Source of the DNA: Halobacteriales archaeon QS_5_70_17
Lineage (GTDB): Archaea > Halobacteriota > Halobacteria > Halobacteriales > Haloarculaceae
DNA length: 35,020 nt
Reading direction: 5' to 3'
Assembly: GCA_003021975.1 (NCBI GenBank)
Contig: PXRR01000053.1
Span: forward strand, 34,381 to 69,400
A program made the translations under genes and the position numbers. Below the pieces are notes generated by a model. That model had not been told where the DNA came from. It did no database searches and saw nothing but the letters and a program-made list of their open reading frames with translations. Position 1 is the stretch's first letter; each line of letters starts with the position of its first letter. This document shows positions 1 to 9,468 of this stretch, piece after piece.

Positions 1-2
1 CG

Positions 3-452
3 GAGTTCGACGACGAGTGGCTCTACCGGATGCAGTAGGTCGAGCAGATCGACCTGGTGGCGCACGCGCTCCTCGAACACGACGCGACCGTCTTCGAGGC
101 CATCGCCACCCACGACGACTGGTACCTCCGGCTGTTCTTCCCCGACCGGGAGGGGCTCTCGACGACCAGCGACTTCGCCGACGCCCGCTCGCTGTCGATG
201 GACGTCGAGAGGATGTACGAACTCTTCCGGGGCGAGCGCGACCACTACGGCCTCACCGACGAGCAACACGAGACCCTGGTGGCCGCCTTCGAGGACGGCT
301 ACTACGAGTTCCCCCACAGCGCCACAACCGAGGAACTCGGCGAGCGGTTCGGCATCTCCGCGCAGGCCGTCGCCGACCGCTTCCGCCGGGGCCACGGCAG
401 CCTCGTCGAGGAGACCGTCGTCGTCGGCCGGTCGGCGGACGCGGACACGTAG
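3..452 (+). pseudogene. Bacterio-opsin-activator-type HTH (HTH_10) regulator, C-terminal part, interrupted by in-frame TAG at 36-38; 5' end outside window
   Basis: Frame reads EFDDEWLYRMQ*VEQIDLVAHALLEHDATVF...DEQHETLVAAFEDGYYEFPHSATTEELGERFGISAQAVADRFRRGH; homologous-looking sequence continues on both sides of the TAG. The C-terminal HTH motif resembles haloarchaeal Bat/HTH_10 proteins. Confidence 0.7.
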
Positions 453-502
453 CCCGGAGCGCTTCCGACATCCACAAGCGGCCGGTCCGCCTACCCGCGG
501 CC

Positions 503-1081
503 ATGATAACGAACCTGGCCGCGGGCGTGCAGGCGTTCACGAGCAACGTCTTCCTGGTCGCCGGCGATCGGACCGTCGTCGTCGATCCCGGCAGCGAGTT
601 CGACGCGGTCGCCGCGATCCGCGACCGCGTCGACGACCTCGACGCGGTCGTGCTCACCCACACCCATCCCGACCACGTCGGCAACCTCCCCGCGGTGAAA
701 GACGCCTTCGGCGTCGACGCCTGGGGGTTCGACGCCGGGGAACCGGGCGTGGACCGCGAGATCGGGGACGGCGACGCCCTGGGACTGGGCGACCACGAGT
801 ACGTCGCCCTCCACACGCCCGGCCACAAGGACGACCACCTCTGTTTCTACGCCGACGGGCCGGAGGTCCTCTTCGCGGGCGACCTGATCTTCGCCAACGG
901 GAGCTTCGGCCGGACGGACCTCGAGGAGGGCGACCGCCCGACGCTGATCGAGAGCATCGACTACGTGCGCGAGACCGTGAGCGAGGGCCTCGCGGAGATG
1001 CACACCGGACACGGCCCGAGCGTCACGACCGACCCCTACCACGACGTCGAACTCGCGGCGCAGGCCGCCCGGATGGGCTAG
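503..1081 (+). CDS. MBL-fold metallo-hydrolase
   Basis: MITNLAAGVQAFTSNVFLVAG...LTHTHPDHVGNL...HTPGHKDDHLCFY...FAGDLIF; metallo-beta-lactamase HxHxDH motif. Confidence 0.9.
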   Translation: MITNLAAGVQAFTSNVFLVAGDRTVVVDPGSEFDAVAAIRDRVDDLDAVVLTHTHPDHVGNLPAVKDAFGVDAWGFDAGEPGVDREIGDGDALGLGDHEYVALHTPGHKDDHLCFYADGPEVLFAGDLIFANGSFGRTDLEEGDRPTLIESIDYVRETVSEGLAEMHTGHGPSVTTDPYHDVELAAQAARMG

Positions 1082-1255
1082 GTTCAAGTACTGACGCGGG
1101 ACCACCGGGCCCGGGTGACCCCGACCGTGCTCTGAGGACCGTCCCGGGACGTCTCGCGGGGGCGCCGGTCCGGCCCAGCGGTGAGGGCCGTCCGGCCGGC
1201 GTCTCCGGCCCGCGAGCGACGCTGCGCCGACCCGAGCGACGCCTCTCCGCTCGTC

Positions 1256-1292
1256 ACGGCGCGCCCCGTCGCCGCGGAGCGCGGCGCGCCGT
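1256..1292. terminator. 10-bp perfect inverted repeat (ACGGCGCGCC / GGCGCGCCGT, 17-nt spacer) between convergent genes
   Basis: Arms 1256-1265 and 1283-1292 read directly; lies between the stops at 1081 (+) and 1329 (-). Confidence 0.35.
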
Positions 1293-1328
1293 CCCGGGTC
1301 CCGGATTCGTCGAAGCGCCGCCCGTTCG

Positions 1329-2144
1329 CTACTCGAGCGCCGTCGCGATCAGCGCTTCGTAGGCCGGTTCGTAGGCGTCGGCGACCGCCGCCGGGTCGCC
1401 CCGTCGCTCGCCGGCCAGCGGGGGCAGCGACACGCGGGCGCGGGGTTCGACGAGTTCGAGCACCGCCTCGACGCGCTCCTCGAGGCGGCCCTCGCGGGCG
1501 CTCCCGCTGGCGACCGAACAGGCGTTGGCGTACCGCTCGCCGTCGTAGAGCCGCGCCCGTCCCGGTTCGACGACCGCGACGCCGTCCGGCTCGAACCCCG
1601 CGATCGGTCGCGCGATGTCGGCGTAGGACTCTACGACCGCCCGGTCGAGGGCCCCGATCCGGTCGGCGGCCTCGTCGAGCGCCCGGCGGTGGAGCCGCCC
1701 CATCACGTCGTTGAACTCGGGGAGGGACTCGACGACCGTCGCGTCCGACAGCGGCAGCGCCGCCTCGACCGGCCGGGGGAGCTCTCGGCGGCCGTTGACG
1801 ACGTACCGTTCGTCCCCGCCGACGGTCACCCGATCGACGAGGAACGCGCGGTCCCGGCGGCCGAGCACCCCCGTCCCGCTCCCCGGCGCCGGCGTCCACA
1901 GCCGGTGGATCGGGTTGAGCGCCTCCGGGCGCGCGCCGGTCGCTCCCGCCGCCGCCAGCCGGCGGGCGTCCTTTCCGTAGAGGCGGCCCTCGCCGGCGGC
2001 CGCGAGGTAGTCGTCGTGGTCGAACCAGTAGTCGTTGCCCGCCCGAGGCTTGGCGACCCCGGCCTCGGCGTGTTCGAGGAGGCCGACCGCGAACGTCGTC
2101 TTCCCGGCGTCGACGCGGTCGCTCCCGGCGACGAGCAGCCTCAT
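1329..2144 (-). CDS. P-loop ATPase, dethiobiotin-synthetase/GTPase-like (AGSDRVDAGKTTF)
   Basis: Internal ATG of the 563-aa ORF gives MRLLVAGSDRVDAGKTTFAVGLLEHAEAGVAKPRAGNDYWFD; Walker A-like GxxxxGKT. Confidence 0.8.
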   Translation of the reverse strand: MRLLVAGSDRVDAGKTTFAVGLLEHAEAGVAKPRAGNDYWFDHDDYLAAAGEGRLYGKDARRLAAAGATGARPEALNPIHRLWTPAPGSGTGVLGRRDRAFLVDRVTVGGDERYVVNGRRELPRPVEAALPLSDATVVESLPEFNDVMGRLHRRALDEAADRIGALDRAVVESYADIARPIAGFEPDGVAVVEPGRARLYDGERYANACSVASGSAREGRLEERVEAVLELVEPRARVSLPPLAGERRGDPAAVADAYEPAYEALIATALE

Positions 2145-2413
2145 TCGGGGTCCGCCAGCCCGTAGTAGCCCGGCTCGTCGTCGGCGTCCGGTTCCGCGAA
2201 GACGAACGACTCGGCGTTGAGCAGCATCCAGGGGATCGCCCAGTCGAGCAGGACGTTCTCGGTGGCCGGATCGAGTTCCCGGTCGGGTTCCAGCCCCTGA
2301 AGCAGGCGGGCGATCTCGGAGACGGTGTACATCCGCTCGCCGTCGAGGACCTCCTCGGGGTCCCGGAAGTCGAGCGGCCGGAGGCGATCGAACTCGGATC
2401 TGGGACGCGGCAT
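2141..2413 (-). CDS. Conserved haloarchaeal small protein (possibly DUF5827-like)
   Basis: 90 aa, acidic, overlaps the next gene's start by 4 nt (ATGA). Confidence 0.75.
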   Translation of the reverse strand: MPRPRSEFDRLRPLDFRDPEEVLDGERMYTVSEIARLLQGLEPDRELDPATENVLLDWAIPWMLLNAESFVFAEPDADDEPGYYGLADPE

Positions 2414-2494
2414 ACGCGGCCCTAGTCCCGAGGGGGTCGTAAGTACCTCGACACGTGCTCCGCGCTCGCCAAAAAAACGGAAGGTGGACTGACT

Positions 2495-3106
2495 CTACTC
2501 GTAGGTGGAGACGACGTTGTCGTACTCCTGGGCCGTCTTCTCCCAGTCGACGACCTCGAAGAACGCGTCGATGAAGTCGCCCCGCGCCGGCCCGTAGTCG
2601 TAGTAGTAGGAGTGCTCCCACACGTCCAGCGCGAGGACGGGGTGGCTGCCCCAGAGCGCGCCCTGGTCGTGCTTGTCGACCACGAGGTTGCGCAGTTGCT
2701 TGGCGACGGGGTCGTAGACCAGCAGCGCCCAGCCGCTGGCGTCCTTCGCGGCGGCCTCGAACTCGCCCTTCCAGCCCTCGTAGGAGCCGAAGTCCTCCTC
2801 GATGCGGTCGGCGAGTTCGCCGGACGGCTCGCCGCCGCCGTCGGGGGACATGTTCTCCCAGAACAGCGTGTGAAGGTAGTGGCCACAGCCGTTGTGGGTG
2901 ACGTTCCGGATGGCGGCGCCGGACGAGCCGAAGTCGCCGGACTCGCGGTTCTCCGCGAGCGTCTCCTCGGCGTCCCCGAGACCGTTTACGTACCCCTGGT
3001 GGTGGGTGTCGTGGTGCCACGTCAGCACCTGCTCGGAGATGTGTGGTTCCAGAGCGTCGTAGTCATACGGGAGCGGCGGGAGTTCGGGATTGGAGTGTTC
3101 AGACAT
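2495..3106 (-). CDS. sod: Superoxide dismutase (Mn/Fe family)
   Basis: MSEHSNPELPPLPYDYDALEPHISEQVLTWHHDTHHQGYVNGL...DVWEHSYYYDYGPARGDFIDAFFEVVDW; classic SOD DVWEHxYY signature. Confidence 0.96.
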   Translation of the reverse strand: MSEHSNPELPPLPYDYDALEPHISEQVLTWHHDTHHQGYVNGLGDAEETLAENRESGDFGSSGAAIRNVTHNGCGHYLHTLFWENMSPDGGGEPSGELADRIEEDFGSYEGWKGEFEAAAKDASGWALLVYDPVAKQLRNLVVDKHDQGALWGSHPVLALDVWEHSYYYDYGPARGDFIDAFFEVVDWEKTAQEYDNVVSTYE

Positions 3107-3217
3107 GGCTTGGCACCTCAAAGGAAATCTGGCCCGCGAAGCTGTTAAAGGTTGAGGAGATGGGTGCGGATCCCCGCTACTCGATTTAGGGAGGATTGCC
3201 GATATACCTCCCGCCGG

Positions 3218-4651
3218 TCAGCCGTCCCCGCTCGCGCCCTCGCCCTCGCCGCGTGCGCGCTCGAACGTCGCGAGCGCTCGCTCGCGGCGCTCGCCGTGGT
3301 CGACGATCGGCGCGGGGTACTCCGGGGCGGCCTCCGTCCGTGCAGCCGGGTCCAGTTCGTGCCACGAGTGGATCGTCTCGGGATCGACGCCCGCGAGTTC
3401 CGGCACGTGCTCCCGGATGTACGCCGCCTCCGGGTCGTACTCCTCGCCCTGGCGCATCGGGTTGAAGATCCGGAAGTACGGCTGGGCGTCGGTGCCCGTC
3501 GAGGCCGCCCACTGCCAGCCGCCGGCGTCGCTCGCGGCGTCGTGGTCGGCGAGATGCCGCCGGAAGTGGGCGTATCCCTCGCGCCAGTCGAGCAGGAGGT
3601 CCTTCGTCAGGAAGGACGCGACGATCATCCGGACCCGGTTGTGCACGTACGCCTCCGCGCGGAGCTGTCGCATCCCCGCGTCGACGATCGGATACCCCGT
3701 CTCGCCGGCCTTCCACGCCCGGAGTTCCTCGTCGTCCTCGCGCCACTCGATGGGCCGCTCGTACTCGTCGAAGTTCTCCGCGACGAACTCGGGGTTGAAG
3801 CGCAGCACGTGGGCGTAGAACTCCCGCCAGGCGAGCTGCGACCGGAACTCCTCGACGGACTCGCGGTCGCTGTCGCCGTCGCTCGCGGCCATCGCCTCCT
3901 CGGTGGCGGCGTAGACCTCCCGGACGCCGACGGTCCCCCACTTGAGGTGCGCCGAGAGCCGCGAGGTGCAGCCGTCGGCCGGGTAGTCCCGGCGGTCCTC
4001 GTAGTCGTAGATGTCGCCCGCGCAGAAGGACTCGAGGCGCTCGCGGCCCGCCTCGCGCCCGCCCGGTTCGACGGTCGCCTCGGGGGCGTCGAACCCTAGC
4101 GCGGCGAGGTCCGGGACCGCGTCGAACTCCCCGGGCCCGGCGTCTTCGAGCGCGCCGGCGGGCGGCGGGTCGTGGGGATCGGCCTTCTCTCGGTCGCGCC
4201 ACTTCCGCCAGAAGTAGGTGAACACGGAGTAGTGCTCGCCCTCGTTGGTGGTGATCGACCCCGGTTCGTGGTGGAGCGCGTCGCCGTGGTCGCGGTGGTC
4301 GATCCCCGCGTCGTCGAGGGCCGCCCGCACCGCCTCGTCGCGCTCGCGGGCCAGCCCCGAGTAGCCGCGGTTCCAGACGACGCCCTCGGCCCCGAGTCGC
4401 TCACAGAGGTCCGGCAGGACGGCGCTCGGGTCGCCGGCCGCGAGGTAGAGGTCGCCGCCCCGCTCGCGGTACCACGACCGGAGCGACCGGAGGGCGTCGA
4501 GCATGAACGCCACGCGGGGCGGGGAGCCGTACGACAGCACCTCCTCGTCGAAGACAAAGAGGGGGACCACGCCGTCGGCGCGCTCGGCGGCCCGGCGGAG
4601 CCCCTCGTTGTCCGGCGCCCGGAGGTCCGACCGGTGCCAGTGGACCAGCAT
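3218..4651 (-). CDS. phr: Deoxyribodipyrimidine photolyase / cryptochrome family
   Basis: MLVHWHRSDLRAPDNEGL...FNPMRQGEEYDPEAAYIREHVPEL; WxxxTGxPxVDAxMRQL-like segment AGETGYPIVDAGMRQL. Confidence 0.95.
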   Translation of the reverse strand: MLVHWHRSDLRAPDNEGLRRAAERADGVVPLFVFDEEVLSYGSPPRVAFMLDALRSLRSWYRERGGDLYLAAGDPSAVLPDLCERLGAEGVVWNRGYSGLARERDEAVRAALDDAGIDHRDHGDALHHEPGSITTNEGEHYSVFTYFWRKWRDREKADPHDPPPAGALEDAGPGEFDAVPDLAALGFDAPEATVEPGGREAGRERLESFCAGDIYDYEDRRDYPADGCTSRLSAHLKWGTVGVREVYAATEEAMAASDGDSDRESVEEFRSQLAWREFYAHVLRFNPEFVAENFDEYERPIEWREDDEELRAWKAGETGYPIVDAGMRQLRAEAYVHNRVRMIVASFLTKDLLLDWREGYAHFRRHLADHDAASDAGGWQWAASTGTDAQPYFRIFNPMRQGEEYDPEAAYIREHVPELAGVDPETIHSWHELDPAARTEAAPEYPAPIVDHGERRERALATFERARGEGEGASGDG

Positions 4652-4675
4652 ACCGGGCGGAAGGACTGGACCGCC

Positions 4676-4681
4676 GTATAG
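4676..4681 (-). promoter_or_regulatory. TATA box for photolyase gene (leaderless spacing)
   Basis: Minus strand GGCTATACGG about 26 nt upstream of the start at 4651. Confidence 0.5.
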
Positions 4682-4721
4682 CCCGGGGTACGCTTACGAC
4701 GCCGGCCGCCCTACGGGGCGT

Positions 4722-5126
4722 ATGTTCGAAGCCTGCGAGCGGGAGGCGCGGGAGTTCCACGAGTTCCTCGAGGGGTGGCTCTCGGGTGCGGCCCCGGAGA
4801 CCGACGCGGCGTTCGATCGGACGGACGCCCTCGCGGCCCCCTTCGAGATCGTCGGCCCGGACGGCGACCGCCGCGACCGGGCGGCACTGCTGGCGGACCT
4901 GCGGGCCGCCCACGGGAGTCGGCCCTCGCTGACCGTCGAGGTCCGGGACGTGCGCCGCCGGGTCGCGGAGGGCGACCTGGCGCTCGTGACCTACCGCGAG
5001 CGCCAGGCCGACGACGAGGGGACGGCGGTCCGCCTCGCGAGCGCACTGTTCGGAAACGACCCGGGCGCGCCCAACGGCGTGTCGTGGCTCCACGTCCACG
5101 AGACGTGGCTCGACGGCGGGGGGTGA
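4722..5126 (+). CDS. NTF2-like / SnoaL-like small protein
   Basis: MFEACEREAREFHEFLEGWLSG...VEVRDVRRRVAEGDLALVTYRERQ...SWLHVHETWLDGGG; overall NTF2-like pattern. Confidence 0.65.
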   Translation: MFEACEREAREFHEFLEGWLSGAAPETDAAFDRTDALAAPFEIVGPDGDRRDRAALLADLRAAHGSRPSLTVEVRDVRRRVAEGDLALVTYRERQADDEGTAVRLASALFGNDPGAPNGVSWLHVHETWLDGGG

Positions 5127-5837
5127 GCCGGTCCCCGTCGGCGTCCCCCGATCGGCCTCGCGGAGGCCGGCGCGACGGTCGTCCCGACCGCGCGCACCGC
5201 CAAGGACGTCGAGGCCACCGTCGAGACCATCGAGGCCGCGGGCGGCGACGCGGTCGCCGAGACCGTCGACGTGGCCGAACCGGACGACGTCGAAGCGCTG
5301 TTCGAGCGCGTCGCCGCCGACTGCGGGGGCGTCGACGTCGTCGTGAACAACGCCGGCATCAACCCCGGCGCGGCGCTGGGATCGCCCGAGCGGGTCGATC
5401 CCGAGGGGTTCGACGCCGTCGCCGACGTGAACCTGCGCGGGGCCTTCCTCTGTGCCCGCGCGGCCGCCGAACACCTCCACGAGTCCGGCGGGTCGGTGAT
5501 CAACGTCGCCAGCGTCGGCGGGCTCGTCGGCCTCCCCCGCCAGCATCCCTACGTCGCTTCGAAGCACGGGCTGGTCGGCCTCACCAAGAGCATGGCGCTG
5601 GACTGGGCGCCCGACGTCCGGGTGAACTGCCTGGCGCCCGGCTACGTCGCCACCGACCTGACCGAGGACCTGCGCGACGACGAGGACCTCCGGGAGTCGA
5701 TCGTCGACCGGACGCCCCTCGACCGGTTCGCCGACCCCGAGGAGGTCGCCGGGCCGGCCGTCTTCCTCGCCAGCGACGCCGCGACCTACGTCACGGGCGC
5801 CACGCTGGCCGTCGACGGCGGCTGGACGGCCCGCTGA
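5127..5837 (+). pseudogene. SDR-family oxidoreductase lacking its N-terminal cofactor-binding segment
   Basis: Frame IGLAEAGATVVPTARTAKDVEATVETIEAAGGD...VVVNNAGINPG...INVASVGGLVG...YVASKHGLVGL...VTGATLAVDGGW is SDR, but the TGxxxGIG motif and start codon are missing; readable sequence begins directly after the preceding TGA in the same frame. Confidence 0.75.
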
Positions 5838-5870
5838 CGCGTCACGGACACGCCGTGTGGCGTTTCCTCA

Positions 5871-5880
5871 AGATTTATAC
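5871..5880 (+). promoter_or_regulatory. TATA box (agatttatac) upstream of LIV-type transporter operon
   Basis: AT-rich TTTATA about 30 nt upstream of ATG 5907, haloarchaeal leaderless promoter spacing. Confidence 0.6.
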
Positions 5881-5906
5881 CGATCCTGCGGAAACTCCAC
5901 TCCGTA

Positions 5907-7237
5907 ATGGTTAACGATGGTAGTGGCGGGAAGAGTGACGCGAATCGTGGTAGTGATGGTAGCGATACCGGAAACGATGGAAGGGCGGTCCGTCGCCGCT
6001 CCCTCCTGAAGACCTCGGGTGCCGGCGTCGTCGGCCTGTACGTCGAGACAACGAGACCGACTCCGACGGCGGTTCCGGGGGAGACTTCCCGGACACGATC
6101 TCCGTCGGCGTGCTCGCGCCCGAGCCCTCGGACAACCCGATCGGCGCCTCCATCGCCAACGGGGCGCAACTCGCCGTCGACGAACTCAACGCCGACGGCG
6201 GCATCGGCGGCGCCGATGTCGAGATCAGCGTCAAGGACACCAAGGAGGACCCGGCGACCGGCCGCTCGCGGTACCAGGAGCTGACGGTCAACGAGGGGGT
6301 CGACGTCACGACCGGCGTGTTCACCAGCGAGGTCCTGTTGAACATCATGGACGACATCGCCCAGCAGCAGACCCTCCACATGACCGCGGGGGCGGCGACG
6401 CCCGAGGCGAGCGCCCGCGTCGCCGAGAACTACGAGCAGTACAAGTACCACTTCCGGACCGGACCGACCAACGCCAGGCACCTCGGACAGAACATGGTCG
6501 ACTTCGTCGAGGCCAAGTCTGGCGACCTCGGCTGGGAGTCGGTGGCAGTCCTCGTGGAGGACTACGCCTGGACTGAACCGGTCTCGGCGGTCCTCGACGA
6601 GAAGCTCGGGGACACCGGCGTCGAGGTGGCGATGAGCCAGCGCTACGCCTCCGGCACCGAGAACTTCGGGCCGGTCTACGACGAGGTCGAGAACTCCGGG
6701 GCCGACGCGGCGTTCGTCGCGATGGCCCACACGGGGACGCCGGCGGTCGTCCAGTGGGCCAGCCAGCAGCGGCCCTTCGAGTTCGGGGGCATCCACGTCC
6801 CCATGCAGCTGCCCTCCTACTACGAGGCGACCGACGGCGCGGTCAACTACGGCGTCACCCAGAACTCCGCGACCCCCCAGAGCGAAGTGACCGACAAGAC
6901 GGTCCCGTTCGCGGAGAACTACAACGAGGAGTTCGGCAGCTATCCGGTCTACACGGGCTACATCGCCTACGACGCCGTCCACCAGTTCGCCTCCGTCGCC
7001 GAGGAGGTCGGGAGCGTGGCCAGCGACGACCTCGTCTCCGGACTCGAGGAGAGTTCCTACACCGGTACCGCCGGCACCATCGAGTACTACGGCCCCGACG
7101 ACCAGTTCGCCCACGACGTGGTCTACGAGGAGGGGAAGGTCTGGCCGATCTTCATGCAGTGGCAGGACGGCAACCAGGAGGTCATCTACCCCGACGACCT
7201 CGCGACCGCCGACTACCAGACGCCCCCATGGGTCTGA
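5907..7237 (+). pseudogene. Branched-chain amino-acid-type (LIV) ABC transporter substrate-binding protein, frameshifted after its Tat/lipoprotein leader
   Basis: 5907 frame: MVNDGSGG...RRRSLLKTSGAGVVGL (Tat-like). Mature protein continues in the 6110 frame: RDNETDSDGGSGGDFPDTISVGVLAPEPSDNPIGASIANGAQLAVDELNADGGIGG... Confidence 0.8.
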
Positions 7238-8157
7238 ACCTCCTGGCGGTCGCCGCCGTCGGAGGGGCGGGCGCGCCCGCCGCGATCCTCCAGTCGGGAG
7301 TCTCGAACATCGTCGTCAACGGGCTGATCATCAGCGCGCTGTACGCCGTCGTCGCGATCGGGTTCACGCTGATCTTCGGCGTCGGGGGCGTGTTGAACCT
7401 CGCCCACGGCGCCTCGATCACCGTCGGCGCCTTCGGGGCGTACTACGTCGCCCGCGTGTTCGGAATGGGCGCCTGGGCCGGCCTCGTCGCGGGCGTACTC
7501 GTCGCGGCAGCCTTCGGCGCCGCGCTGTACCTGGCGATGATCCGGCGCATGGAAGACGAGCCGATCATGGTGATGATCCTGACGCTGGTGACCGCCGTCG
7601 CCGTCGAGCAGTTCGTGCTCACCGTCGAGGGCTCCCAGCCGAAGGCGATCCCGGCGCTCGTCGGAGGAGTCACACGGGTGGCGGGGACGAACCTCCAGCA
7701 CAACCTGGTGGTAGTGTTCGCCGTCTCCTGGGCGATCATCCTCGCACTGTTCCTGTTCGTCAACTACACCGACGCGGGGAAGGCGCTGATCGCAACGAGC
7801 ATGAGCCGGAAGGGGGCCGCGCTCGTCGGCATCGAGTCCGACCGGGTCAACCTCGCGACGTGGGTCATCGCCGGCGCGCTGGCCGGACTCGCTGGCGTGT
7901 TCCTCGGCTCGTTCCAGACCGCCCACTGGGCGATGGGGCGCGCGCCGCTCGTCCTCTCGTTCACCATCGTCGTCCTCGGCGGCGTCGGGTCGATCAAGGG
8001 GAGCGTCGTCGGCGCGTACCTCATCGGCTTCTTGGAGGTGATCACGACGCGCGTGTTCGACCCCCGGCTCCAGACGCTCGTCCCGCTGGTGGTGTTGCTG
8101 CTCGTGTTGCTCGTCAAGCCCGAGGGGCTGTTCGGCCGCGAACTGGCGGAGGCCTGA
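7228..8157 (+). CDS. livH: LIV-type ABC transporter permease (LivH)
   Basis: MGLNLLAVAAVGGAGAPAAILQSGVSNIVVNGLIISALYAVVAIGFTLIFGVGGVLNLAHG...; overlaps SBP 3' end. Confidence 0.92.
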   Translation: MGLNLLAVAAVGGAGAPAAILQSGVSNIVVNGLIISALYAVVAIGFTLIFGVGGVLNLAHGASITVGAFGAYYVARVFGMGAWAGLVAGVLVAAAFGAALYLAMIRRMEDEPIMVMILTLVTAVAVEQFVLTVEGSQPKAIPALVGGVTRVAGTNLQHNLVVVFAVSWAIILALFLFVNYTDAGKALIATSMSRKGAALVGIESDRVNLATWVIAGALAGLAGVFLGSFQTAHWAMGRAPLVLSFTIVVLGGVGSIKGSVVGAYLIGFLEVITTRVFDPRLQTLVPLVVLLLVLLVKPEGLFGRELAEA

Positions 8158-8160
8158 CCC

Positions 8161-9468
8161 GTGAGCGACGACACGCTCGGCGAGGACGCCGCGGTCGAGC
8201 AGTCCTCGCCCGCGACCGGTCGGTCGCTCCCGGCCCGGTACGTCGCGGGGCTGATCGGGCTCGCGCTGCTCGCGGTCCTGCCCGTGCCGAGCCTGCTCGG
8301 CGTCGAGTCGGTGACGCTGTTCGGGACCGTGACGATCACCTTCGGCCTCAGCAGCTACCAGCTACTGCAGGTCGCCGGGGCGTTCTACTTCGCGATGTTC
8401 GCGATGAGCTGGGACGTCGTCTCGGGGTACACCGGTCAGATCAGCTTCGGTCACGGGTTCTTCTTCGCGCTCGGGGGGTACACCTCGGCGCTGTTGAACC
8501 TCACCTACGGCGTCGCCCCGCTCGCGGCCATCCCGGCGGGCGTCGCCGTGGCCGCGCTCGGCGGCGTCGTCATCGGGGTCCCCGCGCTCCGCCTTCGGGG
8601 ACCGTATCTCTCGCTCGTGACGCTGGTCGCGCCGCAGGTGCTGCTCAGCGTCTTCATCCTGTTCAGCGGGACCTTCGGGGGCGAACTCGGGCTGTCGAGT
8701 CCCGACAACCTGCTGGGTGTCGGGCTCGGTAACCCCGTGCTGGTCTACTACATCGCCTTCGCGCTGTTCGTGGCCATCCTGGCGGTGCTGCTGGCCGTGA
8801 CCCGATCGAGCGCCGGCGCGGTGTTCACCGCGATCCGCGAGGACGAGGACGCGGTGGCCGCCGCGGGGCTGAACCCGGCGAAGTTCAAGACCTTCGCGTT
8901 CGTCCTCAGCGCGGCCGTCGGCGGGCTGGCGGGCGCGGTGCTCGTCCACACCCCCGTCGGCAACCCCCAGCCCAGCCAGCTACTGGCCACGCAGGTGAGC
9001 ATCGAGGTCATCATCGCCGCCATCCTCGGCGGCATGGGGACCATCGTCGGGGCGGCCATCGGGGGGCTGATCGTCTACCTCCTCCCGGAGTACCTCAACA
9101 CGGTCGAGTACGTCGTCCCGGTGCTCGATGCGCCGGTCTCGGAGATCGACTTCCTGCTGTTCGCGGTGATCGCGCTCGTCCTGCTGTTCGTCATGCCCGG
9201 GGGAGTCCTCCGGGCGGCGCTCCGGATCGCCCGGGACCGGCTCTCGGATCGCCGCGGGGAGGGCGTGGCCGCCGACGGCGGTCGCCGTGCGCGCACCCCG
9301 GTCGAACAGGTCCGCGAGCGGTGGCGCTCGGCCGTCGAGCGAACGCTCGGGCGAGGTCCGGACCGGGAGCGACGAACGACAGACGGCCGCCGATCCGACG
9401 GCCGCCGAGCGGACGACCGAGACGCGAACCGCGGTCACGAGAACGGAGGCGACACGGATGAGCACTGA
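8161..9468 (+). CDS. livM: LIV-type ABC transporter permease (LivM) with long charged C-terminal tail
   Basis: GTG start; GYTGQISFGHGFFFALGGYTSALLNLTYG...VGNPQPSQLLATQVSIEVIIAAILGGMGTIVGAAIGG. Confidence 0.92.
   Translation: MSDDTLGEDAAVEQSSPATGRSLPARYVAGLIGLALLAVLPVPSLLGVESVTLFGTVTITFGLSSYQLLQVAGAFYFAMFAMSWDVVSGYTGQISFGHGFFFALGGYTSALLNLTYGVAPLAAIPAGVAVAALGGVVIGVPALRLRGPYLSLVTLVAPQVLLSVFILFSGTFGGELGLSSPDNLLGVGLGNPVLVYYIAFALFVAILAVLLAVTRSSAGAVFTAIREDEDAVAAAGLNPAKFKTFAFVLSAAVGGLAGAVLVHTPVGNPQPSQLLATQVSIEVIIAAILGGMGTIVGAAIGGLIVYLLPEYLNTVEYVVPVLDAPVSEIDFLLFAVIALVLLFVMPGGVLRAALRIARDRLSDRRGEGVAADGGRRARTPVEQVRERWRSAVERTLGRGPDRERRTTDGRRSDGRRADDRDANRGHENGGDTDEH

Noticed and set aside
1084-1328. Possible RNA gene in the convergent gap (GGTTCAAG at 1082)
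   Set aside because: No cloverleaf or acceptor stem could be built; only a terminator-like dyad is supportable.
5786-7114. 442-aa minus-strand ORF over the LIV-type SBP
   Set aside because: Antisense to a recognised family, GC-driven open frame.
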